This document shows, piece after piece, positions 25,058-33,836 of a stretch of 34,011 nt of DNA. How positions within the stretch are numbered: position 1 is the first letter of the stretch; the number at the start of each line of letters is the position of its first letter. Position numbers and translations under genes: made by a program. The DNA is from CAZPDM01 sp964585305 (GTDB lineage: Bacteria; Planctomycetota; Uabimicrobiia; Uabimicrobiales; JABWCH01). Below the pieces are notes generated by a model. It ran no database searches. It was not told the origin of the DNA and saw only the letters and a list, made by a program, of their open reading frames with translations. The DNA lies in the NCBI GenBank assembly GCA_964585305.1, contig CAZPDM010000045.1, positions 1-34,011 on the forward strand, given 5' to 3'.

Positions 25058-27798
25058 ATGAGATTGGTTATTTTTATCTTAATTACCCTACTTTTAGAGA
25101 TAGGAAGTCTTGCAGAAGGAACTTATGAATTACGCAAAGGAAATAGCAGTAATTCAACATGTAAATTGGAAAGTCCAGGATGGAGTGGAAACTCGATTGT
25201 TTCGCCTGTAATAGATTTAAGTGCCCCACGTTTGACCTTCTTAAAGGTTGATATTTTAAATGCAAATGAAGTTATTGATATTTATACAAGCGTTACAAGT
25301 AATGCAAATTGCGATATTGGTGTCTGGACTCCTGGGCTGGATCCTGGTAATACAGAAATACCTCCTACACAATATAATGTTGTAGCAGGTGGAACAGGAT
25401 CTATAACTGTCGCTAGTGGATGGTCTGAAATTAGCAATGCCCAGTCTATTGCAACACGTCCACGTGCGCCCTATACCTATACTCCTGCAAATGGAACAGG
25501 AACTTATACCGTACGTTTATTTGGAGAAAGCGCTACAACTGGAATAGATGGAAATGGTGTTGAGTTTTGGGATATTGTTGTTCGTGATACAAAAGGAACA
25601 GGAAGTCCAGCAGATGATACTCTTGTACGTGGTCGTGTATGGTCAAATCATTATGCCATCAGTTATTTAAATTTTGATGCAATTATGGTTGCAGTGTTTT
25701 ATGTTGTGGCAGGAGAAGATCAGGGAAATTCGTGGTCAGGATATACTTGGAGTGAAGATTCTAATAGCATCAAACCATTTGGATTTCACATGTTCTCAAA
25801 TAGCTATGGAGTTGATCCTATACAATATCGCTCGACTTCCCGATCGGATACAGCTTCGCCCAAACCAATTATAACACCCAAATATGCTATGTACCTTAAT
25901 TCACCTACCAAGCCAGTTATCAATCCTATTCCTCCCAATATTTCAAGTTTTACATTTACTGTTTCATGTTCGGGAAGTACTCCTAATGGAGGAACCTTTA
26001 ATTTTACTACGAATGGGACTTGGCAATATCAAATTGTTATTGATGAAAATAACGATGGCTCGTATGATTTTGTGAATGAACGTACTTTAACTGGCACAGC
26101 TCAAAGTGGCAATAATAGTGTAATGTGGGATGGTCTAAAAAAAGATGGAACACCTGTAGCACCCGGAACAAATATGTCTATTCGGTTGAGAAATAAAGCA
26201 GGAGAAGTACATTTCCCTTTTTATGATGTAGAAAATAAAAGTGCAACAGCAGGGCCTATTATTACACTTGTTGGTGGGGGAGGAAGTAATTATTTTTGGA
26301 ATGATACACCTATAGCAACAGGGACAGCATCACCATTAGAAGGATCAATAACACCACATACTTGGACAGGGAGTTCAAGCTCTCCTTATGGAATAGGAAA
26401 TGCTAGTATTATTGATACATGGAAATATGCTAGTTTTAGTGATGATGTAAAAATTTTTACATATAGTTGTGTTGGTGTTGCTGTTTCTGGTACAGTTTAT
26501 AAAGACTCCAATCATAACAGCAATCAAGATGCTGGCGAAAGTGGAACAGGATTAGCATTATACGCAAAAATTTTTCCAACTACTTCCCCTACTGGGCCTG
26601 CAACTCAAGCAGTTGAAGTAAATACAACATCTGGCGCGTACAGTTTTTCCGCTATTGCAAATGGGAGTTATTATGTCATCATTGATAATAACAATACACT
26701 TTCAGATATAACTCCAACCTTACCCGCAGGTTGGATAGGTACAGAATATGCAAGTCTCATTCGTACAATTACTGTCAAAAGTCAAGCTCTTACCAAGCAG
26801 AATTTTGGCTTGTATAATGGTAGTAAAATTACATCAAAAGTATTTTCAGATACTGGTGTAGGAACTGGTGGGATTCCCAATGATGCTATTCAAAACGGTT
26901 CAGAATTAGGAATTCCTAATGTTTTTATCAGGGCAACAAATGCAGACGNNNNNNNNNNNNNNNNNNNNNNNNNNNNNNNNNNNNNNNNNNNNNNNNNNNN
27001 NNNNNNNNNNNNNNNNNNNNNNNNNNNNNNNNNNNNNNNNNNNNNNNNGTTCCGATGAATAATTTCAGTGCAGATCAGCAACAAACAGTTTTACCCGGAA
27101 CAATTGTTTTATATCCTCATACATTTATTTCTGGCACAGGCGGTCAAGTAGTATTCACAACAAGCAATCTTGCTTCTCCAAATATAACAGGGTGGAATCA
27201 AGCACTCTATCAGGATATCAATTGCAATGGTGCGATTGATGCCGGAGAATCTGTTTTATTTCCAAGTACTGCAATCAATACAACTGCAGGGCAAAAAATT
27301 TGCGTTATTTTAAAAGAATTTGTTCCAACAAATGCTCCTACTCTTGCCCGCAATGCAGTTTTAATTACCCCTACTTTTACTTATACAAATGCTAGTCCTG
27401 TACTCGCAGATACAACCTTAATCAATACTGACGTTACGATTGTCAATCCCTCACAAGGACACTTGCGCTTAATCAAAAGTGTTAATCCTCCCAATGGACA
27501 GCCCGGCGATACATTGACGTATACGGTAAACTATATCAATGTTGGAACAACGTATGTTAAAGAAGTCGTTCTCTCGGATCCGATCAGTCCATATTTTACA
27601 TTTGTTTTAGGCGAATTCCCTGGAGGAAAAGATATACTATGGCAAAAGCCAGATGGTACTACAGTATATCTTTCTGCTGCTATAGATAGCGATGAAGGAA
27701 CTATGGAAGGCACTACTCTCTATGTTCGCATGGGAACATTATTACAAGTACCAGTAGGAACTTCTGGGATGATACAATACTTTGTAAAAATAAAATAA
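25058..27798 (+). CDS. Large secreted DUF11/SdrD-like protein without barrel (interrupted by a gap)
   Basis: One gene crossing the gap at 26949-27048: 630 residues before and 249 after, open in frame on both sides. AAGGA lies seven bases before the ATG at 25058, which begins a signal peptide (MRLVIFILITLLLEIGSLAEG); the open frame reaches back to 24983 but that extension crosses the terminator. Domains: an N-terminal beta-rich region, a FlgD-Ig-like segment (NSVMWDGLKKDGTPVAPGT), SdrD-like repeats (VSGTVYKDSNHNSNQDAGES; KVFSDTGVGTGGIPNDAIQ), and after the gap a DUF11 domain (LRLIKSVNPPNGQPGDTLTY). It ends cleanly at the DUF11 boundary (QYFVKIK) with no barrel, LPxTG or other anchor that I can see. 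It is likely secreted and may work with the upstream OMP. Confidence 0.8.
26949..27048. other. Assembly gap (100 N)
   Basis: A run of exactly 100 N inside an SdrD-like repeat of the second surface protein gene. Confidence 1.
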
Positions 27799-27824
27799 AA
27801 GACCAATTGATTTTCTTTTCAACA

Positions 27825-27862
27825 CTACGATCATCTGCTTAAATTTAAGCAAATGATCGTAG
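27825..27862 (+). terminator. 38-bp near-perfect palindrome after the surface protein gene
   Basis: CTACGATCAT (27825-27834) pairs with ATGATCGTAG (27853-27862), and inside it TGCTTAAA pairs with TTTAAGCA; the only mismatch is C27835 with A27852. No T-run follows. It is placed like a terminator but could equally be a protein-binding site at the border of the restriction-modification island. Confidence 0.45.
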
Positions 27863-27938
27863 ATAACTAAATTACTGAAAATATTTATACTGTCGTCAAC
27901 TATGCCATTCCGATTCTTAAAAACTTAGCAAAAAATTG

Positions 27939-27967
27939 TTGCAATGTTAATATTGCAATTATATAAT
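27939..27967 (+). promoter_or_regulatory. Promoter of the Type ISP-like gene with overlapping dyad
   Basis: TTGCAA (27939-27944) and a perfect TATAAT (27962-27967) are 17 bases apart. A dyad TTGCAAT (27939-27945) / ATTGCAA (27952-27958) covers the -35 box and most of the spacer, as an operator would. The start codon follows at 28019 after a good AGGAG. Confidence 0.6.
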
Positions 27968-28018
27968 GGAAAGGTTGGTGTTAATTTTTCTTATTTTAAT
28001 TATTTCCAGGAGCAACAG

Positions 28019-31000
28019 ATGTCTAGTCTTAATCTGAAGCCAAATCATAAAATCATAGAAAATTATTACGCATCGCTAACACAGATGAATAAGTTTGGAC
28101 AAAAGCATGAAGGCGCAGTGTCGCAGGTTTTTGCGGAATTATTGACAGAGTGCAGTCGCAAGGTAAATTTACAATTGGTGCAGCAATATTCGTATTCGTA
28201 TGGTGGGAGGAATTTGCGGTTTGATGGAGCTATACTCGATCAGTATCGTTTGCGACATGGAATATGGGAAGCAAAAGACGTACAAGATAATTTAGATAAA
28301 GCTATGATTCAAAAATTCCAACTGGGTTATCCTAAAGATAATATATTATTTCAGACTCCACATCACGCTATTTTAGTGCAAAATGGACGACAGATTTTAA
28401 AAGCAAATTTAGACCAACCTAATGAACTGATCCATACTTTACAGACTTTTTTAGAATATACTCCGCCGCAATTTGAAGAATGGGATAAAGCTGCGCAAGA
28501 TTTTCAAAATCGCATTTCTGAAATTGGTATGGCCGCCATAGAGATTATTCAAGAGCATCAAAAAAAATATAAAGATGTAAAAGAGAGTATTGCAGATTTT
28601 TACGACCTTTGTAAGAATTCTTTGAACCCTAATATTTCTGAATCTTCGATTGAAGAAATGATCGTGCAACATCTCTTAACAGAACGTATTTTTCGCAAAA
28701 TTTTTGACAATCCTAACTTTGTCCAACGTAATCCCATTGCTGTAGAGATGGAAAAAGTGATGAAGGTTTTGACCTCGCATGAGTTTAATCGCGATGGATT
28801 TTTAAGTAATCTAGCAAGTTTTTATAGTGCTTTGGAAATAACTGCGAATACAATTCATAATTTTTCAGAAAAGCAATCATTTCTAAATGGCATCTATGAA
28901 CGTTTTTTTCAAGGATTTTCCAGAAAGACAGCAGACACGCACGGTATTGTTTATACTCCTCAGCCTGTCGTGGAATTTATGGTGAATTCAGTGGAAGAAA
29001 TTTTGCAGAAAGAATTTGGGAAATCTCTAGGCGATGCGGGCGTCAATATCATTGATCCCTTTGTTGGCACAGGAAATTTTATTGTGCGAATCATACAGAA
29101 AATTCCCAAAAGTAAATTAACCCCAAAATATGAAAGCGAACTATGGTGCAATGAAATTATGCTTTTGCCTTATTATATTGCAGCCATGAATATTGAACAT
29201 GCGTATTTTGAAGCAACAGGTCAATACCAGGAATTTCCAGGAATATGCCTGGTAGATACATTCCAAACCGATGAAGAAAATGTTGGCGTACAATATGACA
29301 TGTTTAGCAAGGAAAACGCCGACAGAGTTATTGCCCAACGCAAGAAAAATTTCTTTGTGATTTTAGGAAACCCACCATATAACGCCAGGCAAGCCAACGA
29401 AAATGACAATAATAAGAATCGTAAATATAAAATTAGCGATGATAGAGTCAAAGATACGTATATTAAACATTCTACTGCCACAAATAAAAATGCGTTGTCT
29501 GACCCTTATGTCAAAGCCTTTCGCTGGGCCAGCGACAGAATCTTGCACAACGAAAAAGGAAAAGAGAAAGAAAAAGGAAAAGAAAAAGGAGAAGGCGTAA
29601 TTGCCTTTGTCAGCAACAATAGCTTCATTGACGATGTTTGTTTTGATGGAATGCGCAAATGCTTGCAAGAAGATTTTGATACGGTATATATTTTGGATTT
29701 AAAAGGAAACATTCGTAAAGATTCTATGAGAGATGGTATTCCTCTTGGTGAAAAGCATACTGTTTTTGGCCTTGCTGCTATGGTTGGAGTTTCAATATGT
29801 TTTTTAATTAAAAAGAAAAGCAGCAAAAAAACACCTCATCGTATTTTCTATAAAGCTGTAGATTTTCGCGCCACACGAGAAGAAAAATTTGCTTTGCTTT
29901 TCAAGTCGCAAACAATAGGCCAAATCGAATGGCAAGAACTTCATCCCAATGCGCAAAATATCTGGCTAACAGAAGGACTGCGCGACGACTTTGCCACGTT
30001 TATTTCTATGGGAACAAAAGAAAGCAAAGCCGGCAAAAAAGATGCAGAAATGACGATATTTTTGTCTTTTAGTAATGGTATTAAAACTAATCGTGATGCG
30101 TGGGTTTATAATTTTAATAGTGCGGAATTGTCTAGCAATGTCAAACGTATGATTGACATATATAATGAACACGTTTATCGTTTGCAAGCTTTAGAAGCCA
30201 AACAAAATATCGATGATTTCGTATCTCCGGATGATACTAAAATTAGCTGGTCAGAAGGATTAAAAGCTAAACTATTAGCAAAAAAAATAAATAAATTTAA
30301 TGCTCAGAAAATTAGATTATCTTTATATCGTCCTTTTATGAAAGAATACTTATATTTCGATGAATACTTAAATGAACGGCGTTACCAATTCCATCACATT
30401 TTCCCCACGCTTCAAACCGAATTCGAAAATCGTGTGATCTGTGTATCTGGTGTGGGAAGCAATAAACCTTTTCAAGTTTTCATGGTTCAAAAAATTCCTT
30501 GTCTTGATATGCTTGAAAAAACACAATGCTTTCCTTTCTACACATATAACGAAGATGGCTCCCATCGTCAGGAAAATATCACTGACGAAGCGTTAGAAGT
30601 CTTCCAAAAACACTACCCCAATGAGCCGCTTCTACAAACCACTCCAATTGAGACAGACAAGCCAAAATCTAAAACTTCCCAAACCCGCCAGATCAACCAA
30701 GCTAAACAACAAGCAAAATGGCACATCTTCTACTATATCTATGCCGTCCTTCATCATCCCGAATATGCTGGACGCTACACCGCCAATTTACGCCGTGAAC
30801 TCCCACGTATCCTATTTTTACCAAATTTCCAAGCCTTTTCTCTTGCCGGCGAACAACTTGCTTCTCTTCATTGTAACTACGACCAACAACCCGAATATGC
30901 TCTCCAACGCATCGAAAATCCTGACGCCAAACTCAATTACCACGTTGAAAAAATGCGCTTGAGCAAAGATAAAACTTCAATTATCTATAACGATTTCCTC

Positions 31001-31243
31001 ACCCTAGCCAACATTCCTCCCGAAGTCTTCGCCTACAAACTCGGCAATCGTAGTGCTCTGGAATGGATAATCGAACAATACCAAACCACCATAGACTCCC
31101 GCAGCCAAATCACCAACGATCCTAATAATTTCCACGAACCCAACCTTCCTGCCAATCCCGAATTCATCCTCCAACTCATTGGCAAAATCATTACAGTCAG
31201 CTTGGAAACATTGCGCATTATCAAAACACTGCCTAATTTTTAA
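28019..31243 (+). CDS. Type ISP/IIG-like restriction-modification enzyme without helicase
   Basis: A single chain that should both methylate and cut DNA. From the ATG at 28019 (AGGAG six bases upstream) it has 1074 residues. The N-terminal nuclease has a PD-(D/E)xK core: D69 in RFDG and E84-A-K86 in GIWEAKD. A helical region follows. The gamma-type adenine methyltransferase core has motif I at D346-PFVGTGNF and motif IV N451-PPY. The C-terminal half (ICFLIKKK; YRPFMKEYLYFDEYLNERRYQFHHIFP) resembles the specificity domain of Type ISP enzymes such as LlaBIII. Those are about 1600 residues long with a helicase between nuclease and methylase; here there is no room for one, so it should act like a Type IIG enzyme. 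A Lys/Glu/Gly-rich tract (about 510-527) interrupts the methylase. The target sequence is unknown. The last 700 bases use noticeably more C-ending codons than the rest. Confidence 0.85.
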   Translation: MSSLNLKPNHKIIENYYASLTQMNKFGQKHEGAVSQVFAELLTECSRKVNLQLVQQYSYSYGGRNLRFDGAILDQYRLRHGIWEAKDVQDNLDKAMIQKFQLGYPKDNILFQTPHHAILVQNGRQILKANLDQPNELIHTLQTFLEYTPPQFEEWDKAAQDFQNRISEIGMAAIEIIQEHQKKYKDVKESIADFYDLCKNSLNPNISESSIEEMIVQHLLTERIFRKIFDNPNFVQRNPIAVEMEKVMKVLTSHEFNRDGFLSNLASFYSALEITANTIHNFSEKQSFLNGIYERFFQGFSRKTADTHGIVYTPQPVVEFMVNSVEEILQKEFGKSLGDAGVNIIDPFVGTGNFIVRIIQKIPKSKLTPKYESELWCNEIMLLPYYIAAMNIEHAYFEATGQYQEFPGICLVDTFQTDEENVGVQYDMFSKENADRVIAQRKKNFFVILGNPPYNARQANENDNNKNRKYKISDDRVKDTYIKHSTATNKNALSDPYVKAFRWASDRILHNEKGKEKEKGKEKGEGVIAFVSNNSFIDDVCFDGMRKCLQEDFDTVYILDLKGNIRKDSMRDGIPLGEKHTVFGLAAMVGVSICFLIKKKSSKKTPHRIFYKAVDFRATREEKFALLFKSQTIGQIEWQELHPNAQNIWLTEGLRDDFATFISMGTKESKAGKKDAEMTIFLSFSNGIKTNRDAWVYNFNSAELSSNVKRMIDIYNEHVYRLQALEAKQNIDDFVSPDDTKISWSEGLKAKLLAKKINKFNAQKIRLSLYRPFMKEYLYFDEYLNERRYQFHHIFPTLQTEFENRVICVSGVGSNKPFQVFMVQKIPCLDMLEKTQCFPFYTYNEDGSHRQENITDEALEVFQKHYPNEPLLQTTPIETDKPKSKTSQTRQINQAKQQAKWHIFYYIYAVLHHPEYAGRYTANLRRELPRILFLPNFQAFSLAGEQLASLHCNYDQQPEYALQRIENPDAKLNYHVEKMRLSKDKTSIIYNDFLTLANIPPEVFAYKLGNRSALEWIIEQYQTTIDSRSQITNDPNNFHEPNLPANPEFILQLIGKIITVSLETLRIIKTLPNF

Positions 31244-31285
31244 TCTAAATGTATAGTGTGCGATTAGATTTCGAATACGTAATTG

Positions 31286-31340
31286 GCATATTTTATAGAA
31301 AAAATTCTTGTAATATCAAGATTTTTTCTATAAAATATGC
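31286..31340 (+). repeat. 55-bp inverted repeat between the two R-M units, containing a candidate promoter
   Basis: GCATATTTTATAGAAAAAA (31286-31304) is matched by its exact reverse complement at 31322-31340, with further CTTG/CAAG pairing inside around TAATAT (one bulged T): about 24 pairs. Within it TTGTAA (31308-31313) and TAAAAT (31331-31336) are 17 bases apart and could drive the methyltransferase gene. It may be terminator, operator or both. Confidence 0.55.
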
Positions 31341-31374
31341 AAGATCAAGTTACTTATTATTTGTGAGACGAAAT

Positions 31375-32238
31375 ATGGAAATATTTACAAAAAATGATCA
31401 GACAATCATCTGGGGAGATGCAATTGAGGTACTTCAGTCCAAAGTCAATGATAATGAAGTTAATTTAATTTTTTGTGATCCTCCATACAACATTGGAAAA
31501 AATTTTAATGGTAGAAAAGATAAATGGGAAACAGATGAAAAATATCTCCAATGGTGTTATGAATGGATTTTATTATGTATCAAGAAATTAACATCAAACG
31601 GTTCATTATACTTGATGGCAGCAACTCAAAGTATGCCATTTCTTGATATTTTTATTAGACAACATCTTACTATTTTATCCCGAATAGTTTGGATCTATGA
31701 TAGTTCAAGTGTCCAAGCTAAGAGATACTTTGGTTCTCTTTATGAACCAATTTTATATTGCGTAAAAAACCCAAATGATTATGTATTTAATGCAGAGGAC
31801 ATCCTTGTTGAGGCAAAAACGGGAGCAGTACGAAAACTGATTGACTATAGAAAAGCAATACCCACGCCATATAATACAAAAAAAATTCCTGGAAATGTAT
31901 GGTCAATTCCCCGTGTTCGCTATAGAATGCCAGAGTATGAAGAACATCCCACACAAAAACCATTAACTCTCTTAGAACGCATTATTCTTGCAAGTTCTAA
32001 ACCTGGAGATTTAGTACTGGATCCATTTGCAGGAACATTTACAACTGGATTTGTTGCTAAAAAATATCAAAGACGATTTATCGGGATTGATATAGAGGAA
32101 TCATATATAAAAATTGGCCTTCGAAGGCTTGAAGTTGCTAATGATTATAAAGGTGAATTATTATATAAAACACCTAAAACCTATGAATCTTCATATTCTG
32201 AAGAAAACAAAGATATAACATTATTTGAGGAAATATAA
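31375..32238 (+). CDS. yhdJ: YhdJ-like adenine-N6 DNA methyltransferase (beta class)
   Basis: It transfers a methyl group from SAM to adenine in DNA. The 287-residue protein (ATG 31375) has beta-class order: motif IV DPPYNIGKNF (35-44) first, then HPTQKP (191-196) and motif I LDPFAGTFTTG (215-225). It closely resembles E. coli YhdJ along its whole length as I recall that sequence (for example RIVWIYDSSSVQAKRYFGSL, LVEAKTGAVRKLIDYRK, and GNVWSIPRVRYRMPEYE). YhdJ is reported to methylate ATGCAT, so that is the likely but unproven target. The open frame extends back to 31249, but the ATG at 31375 matches family N-termini and lies after the candidate promoter. The probable endonuclease gene follows after four bases. 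Confidence 0.9.
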   Translation: MEIFTKNDQTIIWGDAIEVLQSKVNDNEVNLIFCDPPYNIGKNFNGRKDKWETDEKYLQWCYEWILLCIKKLTSNGSLYLMAATQSMPFLDIFIRQHLTILSRIVWIYDSSSVQAKRYFGSLYEPILYCVKNPNDYVFNAEDILVEAKTGAVRKLIDYRKAIPTPYNTKKIPGNVWSIPRVRYRMPEYEEHPTQKPLTLLERIILASSKPGDLVLDPFAGTFTTGFVAKKYQRRFIGIDIEESYIKIGLRRLEVANDYKGELLYKTPKTYESSYSEENKDITLFEEI

Positions 32239-32242
32239 AATT

Positions 32243-33391
32243 ATGATATATCCTTTCTCAGAAATAATTCTAACTTTGCTTGAGAAATATTTTGGCAAAA
32301 ATGCTAAAACAATATTTGAAATTAGTCCATTACTTGGGTATATAAGCGAGAAAACTCAATCAGCAAATCGTGGATCAAAATCTCGAAGCAGTTTTGCTAG
32401 TCTATATAGTTTATATGTTTTGATTAAAGATTATATTGATCATGGATTTGATAAAAAAGATAGATATTCTGAATATGAAGGTGCCGATTTTTCTCGATTG
32501 TTAAAGAGTATGAGAGATCTTCCTTTTGGGGGAAAACTTCAAAATCATGCTTTGAATAATCGTGTAAATGCTGAGTTTCATAAATTCTATAAAAATGATA
32601 ATAGACAACCAATTATACATAAAGTTGATACTCGTAAATACTGGATCAATGAAAGTCTTCTAATTGTTCAAGTATCAGGTTTATCTTACAATATTGCAAA
32701 TGCTATACTTGATATTATCAATGCTTATATTGCAATGAAACAAGAATCGTTTAATCAATTTATCCATGATTGTGAAGCATTAAAAAAAACATCTAAAAAC
32801 CAAGATGATTCACTGATAAAATTTATACGTAGTTTAATTGCGCCTGAAAAAGATGCTAGAATTTTTGAAATTGTCAGCTATGCGATCCTTCGTGCTTTTT
32901 ATGCTGAACAAATAATTTTTATTGGAGAAACAATTCAAACTGCAAAGCCACAAAATTTACATCTTTTTAAGACTGGACGAACTAATGCTAATGATGGAGG
33001 AATTGACTTTGTAATGAAACCTCTAGGACGATTCTTTCAAGTTACAGAAACATTAGACGTGAAAAAATATTTTTTAGATATTGATAAAATAGAAAAATTC
33101 CCTATTTCATTTGTTATTAAAACAAATATGTCAATTGATGATATAAGAAAACATCTTGAGGCAGGAGCAAGAGAACAATATACAGTAGAAAATATTGTCA
33201 AAAAGTATATGGAATCAATTGAAGAGATAATCAATATACCTCAGCTAATTCATATTTTTGACAATGTTATAAAAACAGGTAATGTTCATTATGTACTAGA
33301 GGAAATTATTAGTTGGAGTAAATTAGAATTCAACTATATGGATGATAATGCAGACGCTGGTTTTGTTACAGATGATGATGAAGATGAATAG
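32243..33391 (+). CDS. Probable restriction endonuclease partner of the YhdJ-like methylase
   Basis: A 382-residue soluble protein, starting at ATG 32243, four bases after the methyltransferase stop, with GAGGAAA upstream. I do not recognise a named family with certainty. A segment at about 250-275, TGRTNANDGGIDFVMKP followed by GRFFQVTET, looks like a PD-(D/E)xK-type core (GGIDF, then a Q-V-T-E strand), although the usual lysine of ExK/QxK is not in the standard place. The N-terminal third is helical and basic and may recognise DNA. The C-terminus is strongly acidic (DDNADAGFVTDDDEDE). Adjacency to a site-specific methylase makes a restriction endonuclease the best guess. Confidence 0.65.
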   Translation: MIYPFSEIILTLLEKYFGKNAKTIFEISPLLGYISEKTQSANRGSKSRSSFASLYSLYVLIKDYIDHGFDKKDRYSEYEGADFSRLLKSMRDLPFGGKLQNHALNNRVNAEFHKFYKNDNRQPIIHKVDTRKYWINESLLIVQVSGLSYNIANAILDIINAYIAMKQESFNQFIHDCEALKKTSKNQDDSLIKFIRSLIAPEKDARIFEIVSYAILRAFYAEQIIFIGETIQTAKPQNLHLFKTGRTNANDGGIDFVMKPLGRFFQVTETLDVKKYFLDIDKIEKFPISFVIKTNMSIDDIRKHLEAGAREQYTVENIVKKYMESIEEIINIPQLIHIFDNVIKTGNVHYVLEEIISWSKLEFNYMDDNADAGFVTDDDEDE

Positions 33392-33504
33392 ATGGCAACG
33401 TTCTAACAAAATTCTATAAAAAGACATTCTTAAAAATTTAATATAAAATTACTTTATGCGTTGTAATATCATTGCTTTAACTTTTAAATTTATTAACATT
33501 TGTT

Positions 33505-33533
33505 TTGAAAAATTTCATTTTTGGGTGTATAAT
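33505..33533 (+). promoter_or_regulatory. Strong promoter in front of the structured element
   Basis: TTGAAA (33505-33510) and a perfect TATAAT (33528-33533) are exactly 17 bases apart. Transcription would begin near 33540, right at the left arm of the inverted-repeat element. The stretch 33392-33504 shows nothing else. Confidence 0.6.
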
Positions 33534-33540
33534 AAATGAA

Positions 33541-33763
33541 TAGACAAAAGTTTTTGGACTAAAAAATATGCCAACTACGTGTTTGACATCCAACTGTGAG
33601 GAATTGAACCCGCCGCTGCAAATTTTTTTTCATTAAAGCTCGCCATCTATAAACGGCGGGTTAATTCCTACCATGCACTACGTGCATGGACGAGTTTACT
33701 TAGCTAAAGTTAGTATTGAGAACGTAATGTATAATAAATTCTTAGTCCAAATACTTTTGACAG
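33541..33763 (+). ncRNA. Nested inverted-repeat element: candidate structured RNA or MITE
   Basis: The outer arms are 33543-33562 and 33742-33761 (GACAAAAGTTTTTGGACTAA against the complement of TTAGTCCAAATACTTTTGAC, 18 of 20 pairs). Inside, AGGAATTGAACCCGCCG (33599-33615) pairs with CGGCGGGTTAATTCCT (33654-33669) with one bulged G, and CCATGCAC (33671-33678) pairs with GTGCATGG (33682-33689). The core is much richer in G+C than its surroundings. TGTATAATAAAT occurs both at 33526 and 33729. No open frame fits. It does not match tmRNA, RNase P, SRP or 6S RNA as I know them. A promoter ending at 33533 favours an RNA gene; the terminal repeats favour a miniature transposable element. Confidence 0.5.
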
Positions 33764-33836
33764 ACTACTTACAATTTAGCAGGCAGGCTGTTGTGATGGT
33801 TTGCTTGTTTGATTATATTTATTTAAGGTTTATGGT

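Noticed and set aside
27049..27058. Stop codon directly after the second gap
   Set aside because: It is a stop only in the phase forced by the nominal gap length; the other frame is open from the first base after the gap and encodes a DUF11 domain.
28019..33391. R-M island considered as part of a prophage or transposon
   Set aside because: No integrase, transposase, phage structural gene, target duplication or tRNA junction was seen around it.
33757..33762. TTGACA as a promoter for the tricorn-like gene
   Set aside because: No -10-like sequence lies 16-18 bases downstream; the nearest (TACAAT, 33770) is only about seven bases away. The hexamer falls at the outer end of the inverted repeat.
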